Notes: generated by a model not told the origin, from the sequence alone. A stretch of DNA of 64,000 bases from Deroplatys truncata (GCA_030765065.1 CM060983.1:53876067-53940066), one strand, 5' to 3'. Shown: positions 33,033-44,685, numbered from the stretch's first letter. Numbers and translations are program-made.

Positions 33033-33881
33033 AAAAAAGATCTGATGTGTTACACTCACATGACATTCTCTACTCTTGTACAAACTATTTTTACAAACGC
33101 TTATTCTCCATATGCTTCATGTTAATCGAGATGTTAATCTTATTGCTAACTTTCTTGTAGATGCAAGGGGAATTGGTAGGCTTTAAGCGATAGTCAAATA
33201 TTTTAAGAGCTGGTTGCTATGTGGCGCATTCCGTTCTCTTTGCATTACCAGGACAAAAAAAATGAATAATGAATTTGAGAAAAGTATAAGTATTGGAAAA
33301 TTTAAGGGAATAACAAGCAATATCTCGAAAATGGTTCACACAACAAAAAAAGAAATGCATGACATAAATTGTATATTTTAACGCGATCTACATTTTTTGT
33401 GTAGTAAAATTTTGTCTAATCTTATGGTTTACCAGTTATGCAAAAGTCGTTCACAATGAAGAATACTTTTGGAGACATTCCCAGAAAATTCAAGATATAC
33501 ATTTTATTTGTCATGAGAGTATCTCAAATATATGATATTTTAATCAAAGTCGTTAGTAATTTTTGTTAAAATTAAAATTTTCGAGAAATGTTCCATGTAA
33601 AGGGTAATCTGGGGTGGGGGGATTTTCTTGAAAACCTTTGTGTCGCATCTCTGGAAGATACTGAACCTAAATACCAAGTTTGGTGTTTATCCGACTGTTC
33701 GTTTCTGAGTTATGCTGTTCACAGGCACACACACAGACACACGGACATGTTTCCAAAAATGATTTTTCTTTTGGATTCAGGGTGTCTCAAAACATGTATT
33801 TCCGGTGAAATCTCGGTATCGAATTTTTGGGTGGAATACAACAGTTCCCCTATTTACTGTACGTAGTAGAGAAAGTAAAAA
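33033..33881 (-). repeat. Family A, full-length reverse copy
   Basis: It opens with an A-run and TCTGATGTGTTACACTCACA and closes with CGTAGTAGAGAAAGTAAAAA. The CA tract is short (33723-33742). The recurring A-family frame is open at 33588-33866. Confidence 0.9.
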
Positions 33882-33924
33882 TTATCGGTACTTATTTTAA
33901 AAACACGCCTGGTAAATAAAACCG

Positions 33925-34381
33925 AGTTTGGCGCCGCCGCGGTAACGCGTGCGACAAGTGTTCGGCAGGCGAATGTTGGGGTGGTTTCTTCTCTATCATG
34001 ATTTCCTTTCTATCATTCTCTTTTTATTTCGTTTTCTTCTCATCCTTCAGGTGTGCATCTAGATTTCGAGGCGTATTGCGGTGCCGGACAGATTGCTTGA
34101 ATACATGCTCCATGGAAAGAGTATTCCCTTGGATATTAGAGAGCTGCTTGACTGGTGGGTCGTTCTTCGTCCTCTCTCGTCGGCTCCAGCAGCGGGACGA
34201 GTCTACGTGCTTGGAAATGTTAGGGACTTCCGCGCGTCTTTGTGGCCTCTCTGCTTAAAGCCTGTTGCCTCCTGTGGTCTTTTCATTTCATCTCTTCCTC
34301 CTGGAGGGTGGTAACCGTAATAGATTTGTGCAGGTCGAGGTGTCCACCTCCGTTGATTCACACACACACACACACACACAC
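33925..34381 (+). mobile_element. SINE, type C1, head deleted internally
   Basis: The tRNA-like head is shortened: GGCGCCGCCGCGGTAACGCG joins directly to GGCGAATGTTGGGGTGG. The C1 body is complete (GTGCCGGACAGATTGC, GTTAGGGACTTCCGCG, a 'TCCTCCTGGAGGGTGG' end). A (CA)n tract closes it at 34361-34381. Confidence 0.75.
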
Positions 34382-35070
34382 CTTTCGTTACTTCTAACTT
34401 ATCGCTAACTTATAGAGCACTGTTTACACTGCAGACGAGACCTACTACATTCAATTCTTGAAGCATGAAGTCACGAAACTAAATATATTTTAAAATGCTT
34501 CGCATTTCCTGTGGTAATTTAAAGGTAAGGAAGGATTCATTACTTGTAAGCATAAATCACTGAACCCTCAGTTGGCATCTACCGTACCCATTTCGAGAAA
34601 CTGATTGAAACCAGTGATTAAAAGATAAAAGGCAAATCCATTCCGAAAATCCTTATGGAAATAAAATCTATCCTTCTGAAAGAATCTTTAACGACCCATA
34701 AAACCATTTTCGTAATTCCCTTTGACGGAGAAGGAAGGGTAAGCAACCTGAGAGACGTTTTTGAGGTTATTCACATGCTCTGAATGATGTTTTAGACTTC
34801 GTTGGCCAAAAGCTACGATTTTCACAAACATACCGAAATGTTTTTATAGTTTTACATAAGATTAAATTAAGAATCTCATTTCTGTTACGTTTTATGTGTT
34901 TTCTTGACCTATTGGATGTTAAAAAGAGTCTAATGGTCTTTTTATTAAATTCCAGTAAGGAAGGCAAGATTACTAGTAAATTACCCTTTAAATTGTAGGT
35001 TTTACGTTCATTTTATTCATTTTCGCCATAAAACACACACTGATTCTCAGTTCCATACTCTTCGAAGAGT
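34382..35070. other. Unannotated AT-rich DNA
   Basis: No gene or shared repeat recognised. Confidence 0.45.
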
Positions 35071-35074
35071 AAGG

Positions 35075-35183
35075 GCTTTTTCTAATTAAAGAAACGTTCC
35101 CTCGCTTCAGCCAGAATTTAAACCCCAGACCTCTGGGTTGAGAAACCTGATCGCTGATACTCGACCACAGAGACTGTTCTAGT
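35075..35183 (-). mobile_element. tRNA-like SINE head
   Basis: On the minus strand there is CTGTGGTCGAGTATCAGCG (A-box-like, Ser/Leu type), then an anticodon-arm-like segment, then GGGGTTTAAATTCTGG (B-box-like). No body shared with other SINEs was found. Confidence 0.5.
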
Positions 35184-35518
35184 TATTTTTGTTCAAGAGA
35201 TCAGATAAGACTTTATGATATTAATTAAATCAATAATACGAAATGTAAGGTGTAACATTGTATGCAGAGCACAGTAGTTTACTATGCGATCATAAGACCC
35301 TCGCTACCCATTAAAACCCCACACAATCCCTTATGTATTCATTTTAAAAATATTCCTCTTTCACGTAGCGTTACTAATGATATATTTGTGACTAAAAAGA
35401 CAACTTGGTTGTTGGCACAATACGGAAAACAAAATACTACTGTTGGTATATCCTAAGTGATTTGTATTCAGGAATTCGTGTGACAGAAAAGAACAGTCGT
35501 GTAAGATGTTTTTGTTTG

Positions 35519-36229
35519 TTTTTACTTTCTCTTCTACGTATAGTGAGTAGGGGAAGTATTGCATTCCAAATATTCGATGTCGAAACTTCACCGGAAATAT
35601 GTGTTCTAAAGACATTTAAAAGTAAAAATGTACTTTTAGAAAAAGGTCGTGTGTGTATGTTTATCTGTGAACTCAAAAAAGAAAAGTCAGATGAATACCA
35701 AACTTGATATTTCAGTTCAGTATCTTCCAAAGATGTGACACGAAGATTTTCAAGAACAACCCCCCTCCCAACTATCGTTTACATGGAACACCATTGGAAA
35801 GGTTTTATTTTCTAAATAGTGGTTTAACGATTTTAATTAAAATATACCCGTATTAAGTATATTTACACGACAAATAAAATTATATGAAATATAAGATATA
35901 AAAATATCTTGAATTTTCTGGGAATATCTGTGAAGAAGGAATTTTGTACGATAAACGAAAACGTGCCGCACAAAAAATGCAGATCTGTTTAAAAATCATT
36001 TTAAATAACTTTTTGTAGAATAAGCTATTTCTGAGATATCCTTTATTAATGGTTCGAATGGTGCTGTCTAAGATTCAATTGTTTCTGGCGATGTCATGGG
36101 TATGGAATTTTACGGCCAGTGTCCAGCTCTAAAACGTTTGACTATTGCCATTCCGTTTGTATCTATAACGAAATGTGTATTGTAATCATTTCCGCAAACG
36201 TTTATTTGGATTAAATTGAAACAGATAGA
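35519..36229 (+). repeat. Family A2, forward copy
   Basis: It begins TTTACTTTCTCTTCTACG, shows a very short GT tract and diverged A2 body, and stops at the start of the next, reversed, copy. Confidence 0.75.
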
Positions 36230-37307
36230 AAAAAATCTGATGTGTTACACTCACATGATTTTCTCTACTCTTGTACAAACTATTTTTAGAAACGCTTCTT
36301 CTCCATATGCTTCATGTTAATTGAGATATCGATATGTTAATCTTATTGTTTATTTTCTTATAGGTGCAAGGGGAATATGGTAGGCTTTAAGCGATAGCCA
36401 AATATTTTAAGAACTGGTTGCTATGTGGCGCATTCCATTCTCTTTGTATGTCCAGGACAAAAAAAAATCTGATGTGTTACACTCACATGACTTTCTCTAC
36501 TCTTGTACAAACTATTTTTACAAACGTTTATTCTCCATATGCGTCATGTTAATCGAGATATCGAGATGTGAATCTTATTGCTAATTTTCTTGTAGATGCA
36601 AGGGGAATATGGTATATTTAAAGCGATAGTCAAATATTTTAACGCTGGTTGCTATGTGTCGCATTCGATTCTCTTTGCAAGTCCAGGACATAAAAAAATG
36701 AATAACGAATTTGAGAAAAAGTATAAGTATTGGAAAATTTAAGGGAATAACAAGCAATATCTCGAAAACGGTTCACTCAACAAAAGAAATGTATATAACA
36801 TAAGTTGTGTATTTTAACGAGATCTACATTTTTTGTGTAGTAAAATTTTGTCTATCTCTTATGGTTTACCAGTTATGCAAAAGTCGTTCACAATGAAGAA
36901 TACTTTTGGAGACATTCCCAGAAAATTGGAGATATACATTTCATTTGTCATGAAATATGATATTTTAATAAAAATCGTTAGAGCCATTTTTGATCAAATT
37001 AAAATTTTCGAAAAATGTTCCATGTAAAGGGTAGTCTGGGGTGGGGGGATTTTCTTGAAAACCTTCGTGTCGCATCTCTGGAAGATACTGAACCTAAATA
37101 CCAAGTTTGGTGTTTATCCGACTGTTCGTTTCTGAGTTATGCTGTTCACACACAGACATACACACAAACACACACACGGACATGTTTCCAAAAATGCTTT
37201 TTTTTGATTCATGGGGCCTCAAAACATATATATATATATATTGGTATCTTATTTTTGGGTGGAATCCAATACTTCCCCTACTTACTATCATAGTAGAGAA
37301 AGTAATA
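36230..37307 (-). repeat. Family A reverse copy carrying a partial tandem copy
   Basis: A right-end stub (36230-36466) is repeated in tandem by a full reverse copy (36467-37307). Both open with TCTGATGTGTTACACTCACA. The full copy ends TAGTAGAGAAAGTAA. A TATATATA tract near 37228-37240 is particular to this copy. Confidence 0.85.
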
Positions 37308-37392
37308 AGCTGTAGTAAGAATAGTTCGTATACCCACTAATAAAAAATAGAGGGTAGAGAAAGTCGTGTGAATGTCTCATGTTAGAAATTTT
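37308..37392 (+). repeat. Family A2, right-end stub
   Basis: Only the last ~85 bp remain (GTAAGAATAGTTCGTATACC, GGGTAGAGAAAGTCGTGTG). Confidence 0.65.
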
Positions 37393-37554
37393 TTAGTTTA
37401 ATGTCATTTTACCGCTTTGGTCATAATGGACAGTGAATGAAATGCGTCAAATGATGCTCAAATGAGCCCGGGGTCCATAGAGCTTAAAGTTATCCGACAT
37501 TCGTTTTTTCAGGATAAGGGAAGATCTCGGAGAAAACCTTAGTACGGTGTTATT

Positions 37555-38408
37555 TTTATTTATTACTACCTAACCCATAACCCAGTTTTATATGTATGTA
37601 AAAATGTGAAGAATATCCAGTATAAAGAATCCCCCTACTTGGTATAAGTAGGAATAACTTGTGACAAAAAACGAGAATACCTCTTTTGCTATTTTATTTC
37701 TCCCATTATAACTGTTTTTCAATAATATAAATGTTTCTGTCACATAGTAATTACTTGGTCATTGTGACTAGCTTCTCGCGTAACACAGTATTTGGCATAT
37801 TATTACACGACTTTATTCATTCGAAAAAAGGTAGATATTTAAGAAGCCAAAGAAACATTGTACCTTCCGGTAATTATTACATAATTAACGAAATGCACTA
37901 TATATTGACTCCGTTGCAATTTTTAAACGTATATTAACATTATAGATTATCACTGTACAGGCAGCGTTTGAATCTTGTTTTCCTCCAACGTAAAAAAATT
38001 ATTTATTTCATATAAGAGAATGTTACAGGCATCTCTCCTTGTCATCTTCCCCCTGTCTACTTGGCACTTCAAGTTCATTAAGTTTGAAAGGTTACTCACC
38101 AAAGCTGTTGATTAGAAAATTTTGAATAGTCTGAAAAAATAGTGCACCTTGACTCACATTTCGTATTTGCGTGCTACCAGTACGCGTGCCTGTCAGTCTC
38201 TCCTCGCCTTCTCTCTCGTGCCAAGTCACCCAAGCTAAGAGAAGGTGAATAGTTCTCATTTCCTCCGCTGTAGTACTGCTGCCGCCTCACTATTGGCGAC
38301 TTTATTCGCCGATGGCATACTCCGACGCCCAACCCGCGCCGTCTTGAATATGCCATTCTGATACTATGGATGTAGTTCAAACATGCGGAAGGAGAAAAAA
38401 TGGCCAAC
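37555..38408. repeat. Long direct repeat, copy 1 (with 55020-55805)
   Basis: About 800 bp matches 55020-55805 in the same orientation. Landmarks are CTACCTAACCCATAACCCAG, GACTAGCTTCTCGCGTAACA, ATCTTCCGGTAATTATTAC-like, CACCAAAGCTGTTGATTAGA and TCTCGTGCCAAGTCACCCAA. Identity is about 85% by eye with small indels, including ~60 bp extra here at about 37655-37725. The GC-richer last third carries a minus-strand frame (38174-38407) with CHRRIKSPIVRRQ, also found as CHRRIKSQIVRRW at 55531-55731. I do not recognise the family. Confidence 0.8.
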
Positions 38409-38484
38409 GGTAACTTATTCTAACTGAATTCGAGCTCGGGACCTCTTAAATGTGAGGCAGACACGCCACAAAGGCGGGCTTGTA
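38409..38484 (-). mobile_element. tRNA-like SINE head
   Basis: On the minus strand: CTTTGTGGCGTGTCTGCCTC, then GAGGTCCCGAGCTCGAATTC (B-box-like). It directly abuts the end of the direct repeat. A different tRNA-like head lies close to the end of the other copy at 55848. Confidence 0.45.
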
Positions 38485-38960
38485 AGAAAATTTGAACATA
38501 TAACAAAGCTTTCGGAAACGGCTAATGCTACAGGAAAAGCTATTTGACGTGAATATTTCAATGACGTCTACATTTTTCTTACAATAAGCTTTCGTCCATC
38601 TCGTATGGTTTTCCAGTTTATTCAGAATGAACAGAACTTCATCGGATATTCACAGAGTCAAAATATACCTTTTATTAATCATGCACATTTCTTAAACATG
38701 GCATTTTGAACAAAATCGTTAGGGCCATTTTTGGGAAAATGAAGAATAACGAAATCTTTTCCGGGGGGTATTTTCTTGATCTTTATGTCCCACACTTGAA
38801 AGATGCTGAATTTAAATTTCAGGTTGGTATGTATTCGACAATTCTCTCTTAGTTATACTGTTGATACACACATACACACACACACACACACAGATAATTT
38901 CCTATTAATGCTTTTTTGGCCTCAGGGACTTCAAAGCATGTGTTTAATTTCATTTAAAGC
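38485..38960 (-). repeat. Family A2, reverse, truncated
   Basis: The A2 body and the CA tract (38870-38892) are recognisable, but the terminal hairpin is missing. Confidence 0.65.
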
Positions 38961-39330
38961 TATCCATTTAGATTAACATTACTGCCATATTTGGTTACAA
39001 ACCGTTATGCTCAAATTTCCCCGAGGCTAGTTAGACATATTTATAATATTTAGCAGTTGGGAATACAAGATACTAATTAACTTTGATTCCTGCAATGGCT
39101 AATGTAGCTTGTTTTGTATTCTTTCTGTTTCCCTTGTAAATTTATGGAAAATAGAAAACTAACGCGGCGTGTATAGTGTTTGCTTTATAGCATTAAATTA
39201 CCTCACGAAAACAACTGTGTTTAACAATTTACTCTACTCTAGTTTTTAGCTTAGCTAAAGAATTAGCATTAGTTCGTACACAAAATAAGGCAGAACATTT
39301 TTTGACGGTTTCGAGACGAAAACATACCTA
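38961..39330. other. Unannotated AT-rich DNA
   Basis: No gene or repeat recognised. Confidence 0.4.
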
Positions 39331-39826
39331 GAAAAATCTGACGTGTTACATTCACGTGACTTTCTCCGCTCTCTATAATTCATTAGTGGGTTAAAATTAT
39401 TCTTACATAACTTTATTTTCCTATATACTTCATTTTATTCGAATAAACATTTCCAGAAATAGCTACATGACTCATTTCGTTACAGACAAAAGGGAATAGC
39501 GATAGTCAAATGTTTTAGAACTGGACGCTATATGCTGGCCTTAAAATTTCAGACTCTTTCCACGACATCGCGAGAAAAAATTGAAAATCGACAGGACTTT
39601 AAAGGAATGGCTACGCATTGAACAATTCGATCACTAATACAGATATCTTGGAAATGACTGATGCCACAAACAAAGTTATTTGAAATAAATTGTGTGTTTA
39701 AAGAGATCTGCATTTTTGTATAGTACGATTTCGTCTATCGCTTAACGTTTACCAGTTATACAAGATCATACAAAATTCCTTCCCAATGAAGAGCACGTCA
39801 CAAGTTATTCCCAGGAAATTCAAGAT

Positions 39827-40245
39827 TGAAGAAGTTATTTTTACGTTTCTTTTATTAGCCCCACGTTGGGAGCCAATTTGAGGTAGGTTGTATTGAAGGA
39901 GTTGTATTATATTTCGACTGTTGTGGAGCCGAACTTGAAGTAGTTGCAACCGCACGTATGGAAAAAAAGTTTCCGGTAGCCTTCGCCCCAAATGTACTTT
40001 CCGGTGGCCTTTGCCCAAAAAATATTTAAAAAAATATTAACTTTATAATTCTGATTGTTTCTTTTAAATATTATATATTTATGTTTGCCTCGGCTGCATC
40101 AGTATTATTGTTTGTTAGAGACATGAATGTCTTAGCAGGGAAGTGGTGTGACTGAAGAATGAGATTATAATTTTACTTCACTCCTTTTATTAATGCTTGA
40201 CACTATTTAAATAACACTTCACTGATATATATCTCACAGCTCTCT

Positions 40246-40291
<46 letters not shown>

Positions 40292-40914
40292 AGAGAGCTG
40301 TGAGATTCTTTTATTTATTACTTGCACTTTTTAACACGTAAACTATTTTTGTCTCACACTGAATGCGTATTAAATTTCTCGAGGACAATCTCACGTCAGT
40401 AACACTGTCTACAAGCAAAACGTCCAGTTATGAGCACTGTCTACAAGCAACTGACTTGATTTCCGCCACCCAAATTTGTAAATTTCTGTATTTCAAGTCT
40501 CTGATTGGCTATTCCTAATCCAATAGAATGGTTTTATTTAACTTAAACCTTTTTATGGTTGTTGATTAGCTATTTTATAAACTCTCACAAAAATTACATT
40601 ATTGCAGCTCCAATAATGACTAGTAGCATTATTAAACCTTCTAATTCATTATTGCCTCAAGGCTACCTAATTGTTGCTTCATTGTTAGCAACTTTTAATC
40701 TATTATTCTCACAGTTCCCACACTATAAAATTACGTAACACATCAACATAACATTATTACACATGTATACGATAATATAAATATAAACAATGACTGTAAT
40801 ATACACTTTTTATATATTGTTACATACATATATTGCTTTAAGGCCGGCTGTTATTGAATTATATATATTATATAATTAGATTGAAATCATTTAAGCGTTA
40901 AAAATACTGCCTCA
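39827..40914 (-). mobile_element. LTR-B solo LTR, copy 3, with TSD AGAT
   Basis: A complete LTR of 1088 bp, TGAAGAAG...CTGCCTCA on the plus strand. AGAT flanks it at 39823-39826 and 40915-40918. Near the left edge, read on the minus strand, TTGGCTCCCAACGTGGGGCT (around 39857-39876) is the best primer-site-like motif of the family. A perfect inverted repeat around (TA)n sits at about 40230-40306. LTR-sense features on the minus strand include CCAAT-type boxes, a TATAAAATAGC segment and AATAAA. No internal coding region remains. Confidence 0.92.
40230..40306. repeat. Perfect hairpin around (TA)n in LTR-B copy 3
   Basis: ATCTCACAGCTCTCTCCC and its exact complement flank ~40 bp of alternating TA. 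Other LTR-B copies have only one side of this. Confidence 0.9.
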
Positions 40915-41445
40915 AGATGTAATTTTATTTGTCATATAAATATGTTTAATATGTGATATTTTAATAAAAATCGCTCGAGCCATTTTTTAGAAAATAAAAT
41001 ATTTCGAAAAATGTTCCATGTAAAGGGTAGTTTGGAGTGAGGACATTTTCATGAAAAGCTTCGTATCCCATCTTAGAAGGCACTGAACTCAAGTATCAAG
41101 TTTGGTGTTTATCCAACCTTTCGTTTCTGAAAGGAGCTTTTTTCTAAAACTGCTTTTTGGGGGGTATTTAGAGGGCCTCAAAGCATATATTTCCGGTGAA
41201 ATCTCTGTAACTAATGTTTGGCTGGAGCCTAATTCCTTCTCTACCTACTAGTTATATGGTAGAGAAAGTAATATGAAGCACGACGTTGAAGCTTCTGACT
41301 CTATTTCGAAGGTTATTCATTTCGAACGTTTGACATTGAGATTGCATTAAAAGCTTTTCTCTTAGTCCTACGAATTAACATAGTGTTTAGCTTTAGCTCT
41401 CGTTCGATCTTATTATCTGGGATTCAAGCTTCAAGCAATATCATC

Positions 41446-41695
41446 CGAGCGAGATGACTCCGCGTTAATATTTGGAGCTCGCAGTCGGGTTCGATTCTTG
41501 TGGACCGCCGATTTGACCTTGCGTTTTTCGTGTTTTCCTAGTCGGTAGACGAATGCTGGGGTGGTTTCTCATTTATTACAATTTCCTTTTCGTAATATCC
41601 CTTCGATTCCGTTTTCTTCTCATCCTTCAGGGATGTACCTAGGTTTGTGGCGTATGGCGGTGTCGGGCAGATTGCGTGGATGCTTAAAGCAAAGA
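41446..41695 (+). mobile_element. SINE, type C1, 3' part cut at LTR-B copy 4
   Basis: The head reads CCGAGCGAGATGACTCCGCG and then GGGTTCGATTCTTGTGG (B box). The C1 body (ACGAATGCTGGGGTGGTTTC, CGTATGGCGGTGTCGGGCAG) ends at the LTR edge. Little SINE is visible beyond the LTR, so it was probably already 3'-truncated. Confidence 0.75.
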
Positions 41696-41697
41696 AT

Positions 41698-42668
41698 TGA
41701 GGCAGTATTTTTAATACTTAAATGATTTCAGTCTAATTATATTATATATATATATTATATATAAATTCAATAACAACCCGCCTTAAAGCAATATGTGTAT
41801 TAAACAATATATAAAAAGTGTGTATTACAGTCATTGTATATGTTTATATTATTGTATACTATTGTATACATGTTCAATAATGTTATGTGAATATATTACG
41901 TAATTTAATAATGTAGGAGCTGTGAGAATAATAAGTTAAAAGTTGCTAACAATGAGGTAACAATGAGGTAACCTTGAGGCATTAATGAGTTTGAGAGTTT
42001 AACAATACTACTTGTGATTCTTCGAAGCAATAATGTAATTTTGGTGACAATTTATAAAATAGCCAATCAACAACCAGAAAAGGCTTTAGTTAAAAGAAGG
42101 TATTCTATTGGGTTAGGAATAGCCAACCAGAGACTTGAAATACAGACATTTACAAATTTTAGACGCTAGAAATCTATTCAGTTGGTTGCACACAGCGTTA
42201 CTAACCAGACGCAAAAAGTGTCTTCAAGAGATTTAATACGTATTAGTGTGAGACAAAAAATAGTTTACGTATTAAAAAGTGCAAAAAATTAATTAAAGAA
42301 TCTCACAGCTCTCTATATCAGTGAAGTTTTATTTAAAATCGTGTCAAACATTAATAAAAGAAGTGAAGTAAAATTATAATCTGTGTAAGCCTACGTTCTT
42401 GTCGCACCAAAACCCTGCCAAGACATCCGTGTCTCTAACAATAATACTGACGCAGCCGAGGTAAACATAAATATATAATATTTAAAGAAACTGTCAAATT
42501 ACAAAGTTAAGATTTTTTTTAAACTTGGGGCAAAGGCCACCTGAAAGCACATTTGGGGCGAAGGCTACCGGAAACCGGGCACCATACGTGCGGTTGCAAA
42601 CGAACTTCAAGTTTGGCTCCCAACAGTCGAAATACAATAGACCACCACCATAAAATAAACCTTCTTCA
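41698..42668 (+). mobile_element. LTR-B solo LTR, copy 4 (opposite orientation)
   Basis: The only copy whose LTR sense is the plus strand: TGAGGCAG...CTTCTTCA, 971 bp. AAGA follows the right edge (42669-42672), while on the left AAGA is separated from TGAGG by two bases (AT). The target duplication is therefore imperfect or the edge is shifted. The GGCAAAGGCCACC / GGCGAAGGCTACCGG tandem near the 3' end is clear at about 42523-42575. Confidence 0.88.
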
Positions 42669-43858
42669 AAGAGCGTGTCACTATGTTATGACTGAAATTT
42701 CGTCTTCTTTGCATGATCCCGAGAAAGAATGAATAGCGATTTTGGATAAGTATGAGGTATTTGGAAATTAAAACCTTTAATAAAGAATATATCGGAAAGT
42801 TTCAGCACCACAAAAATGTTTACTTGACATAAATTGTGTGATTTAACGGGATCTAACCAAGCGGGATGGCTTAAGTGGCACAGTTTGTGGCCTGCATTCG
42901 GGAGGTTCCGGGATCGTTTCTCGGCGACCGCCCACTCTGATCCATGAGTTTTTCGGGGTTTTCCCGGTTCGTCAGGCGAATGTTGGAGTGGTTTCTTTCA
43001 GCCCCCCGAATTTCCGGTCCCTTCATTTCGTTCATCCTTCATCTCTTGGTCTCTTTCACGGTCGGAAGTGTCGGTGGTGGTGTTTCGGTGCAGCGTGGCA
43101 GGGAAAAAAGGATGCTATTTTTAAGTCTCTCCGTCCCTCGACTTTTCGCTGGTTGCCGGGGTATTCCAAGCCCCTTGAGGAGTGTGCACCCTCTCTGTGT
43201 GGGATGGAGTCCCCGTTCTACCTGTCCGTCGGCCGAGTGTCTATATCTGGAAACTTAGGGATCTTGTCATTGCTGTATTTTCGCTCCTGGAGCCGGCTGC
43301 CCCGTATCTCCTCTCACCTTTTCCTACCTCCCGGGGACGTCCCCTCTTGGGCCACTAGATACAATATCCCCTCTGGATCAGTGCCGAGTCGCCTCCTTAA
43401 CCGAACATAAGATAACGAGATCTACATCTTTTGTGATAAGCTTTTGCCTATCTCTTACTGTTTACAAGTTATAAAAAATTCATTCAGAGGTCTTTATAAA
43501 CTATTCTCAGAAAATTCAAGATGGTCATTTAGTAGTCATGCATATATATTAAACATATGGTACTTTAATCAAAATCATCAAAGGCACTTTGAGAAAAACA
43601 AAAATAACGACAATTGTTCCACGTACTTTTGGGTCGATGATGATTTGTATTTAAGGGCGCTCAACCCCCCACTTTGGGGTTGATAAATTTACTTGATAAT
43701 CTTCGTTCACAGATACACGAACACTCACGTGGATCTTTTGCTAAAAATGTACTTTGTTATTCAGGGGGGCTCAAAGCGTTTATTTCCACCGAAATATCGG
43801 TATAAAATGTTTGCAGATTGCAACACTTCTGCTTTTATAGTAGAGCAACTGTGTCGTC
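42669..43858 (-). repeat. Family A2 reverse copy split by a SINE
   Basis: The A2 body occurs at 42690-42855 and again from 43414, ending in the degenerate TTTTATAGTAGAGCAACTG. Removing the SINE restores AACGAGATCTACATCTTT, the A order. Confidence 0.75.
42856..43413 (+). mobile_element. SINE, type C2, with 11-bp TSD
   Basis: The head has AGCGGGATGGCTTAAGTGGC (A box region) and a B box decayed to CCGGGATCGTTTCTCGG. The C2 body follows. AACGGGATCTA (42845-42855) and AACGAGATCTA (43414-43424) flank it, a target duplication with one difference. Two overlapping open frames here (42944-43410) are accidental. Confidence 0.87.
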
Positions 43859-44685
43859 AACTTTGATGCCGTTCCTTGCTTCAAATTTGTATAACATTTA
43901 ATGTTATACCTACTCTGTTGATCGATGAGTTTTATGATGTCATCTCGTAGTTCGTTCTGTGTTGTCTCGTGCGCCAGCTGCTCTAGTGGTATAGCTATGA
44001 GTTCTTTATCTCAGAGTATGCGTGAGTGTATTTTGAAAGGATAACACCAGTTTAGTTAGCTGATAAATTTTAATGTTGAGTACAATTCAGTTTGAGAAGA
44101 GTCGACGGCTGTTGAATTTACGAATTAATTACTTCTATAACAATAATTAAACGAAGCGTCATTGCCAGAAGTCGCAGAAATATTACTCGGAAGGATCCCT
44201 TTCGATAGTAACAGTTACACACAAGAGTAAGCCATACGAAAGACAAGAATCTTAGGATAGTTACGAATATATGCACGAATGTGTGTCTGATTTAGAAAGC
44301 ACGAACTTTTCTAAGCTCCATTCGCATATCAACACCATTACCAAGGTTCCTATATACGCGGACCAATCTTAAAACTCTGCCTATACGTATCTGAAGCTGT
44401 TGCTATGCGGTACCTCCTCGAATCTTACAGCTTCATTGCCTCTCTAATCTACAGAATTCCTGCCTACGTGACTTTGCAGACATACTGAACTCAAACTTAA
44501 CTTCACTCCAGGAACTCTTATACTAATGTGTTTCCTTAACATGACTCGCCAATGACCTTTTTCTTTCCTGACAAGTATGCCAACTTAGGCTAGTTATATT
44601 GATTTAATATACCGAAATTATTTATTGCAAGTATTTCTTTAGCTTACTATCCTTTCTTTATATCTCCCCGTCAATAATTATAGTC
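43859..44685. other. Unannotated DNA
   Basis: There is no gene. CTGCTCTAGTGGTATAGCTA at about 43978 is faintly A-box-like, but no B box follows. Confidence 0.4.

Larger units (their letters stand above)
39331..41272 (-). repeat. Family A2 full reverse copy split by LTR-B copy 3
   Basis: It starts AAAAATCTGACGTGTTACAT and ends TATATGGTAGAGAAAGTAAT. LTR-B and its AGAT duplication (39823-40918) interrupt it at the TTCAAGAT / GTAATTTTATTTG junction. With these removed the copy is ~850 bp, the same length as family A. Confidence 0.85.

Noticed and set aside
42944-43410. Two overlapping frames of 104 and 140 residues
   Set aside because: They lie wholly within a tRNA-derived SINE bounded by a target duplication; SINEs do not encode protein.
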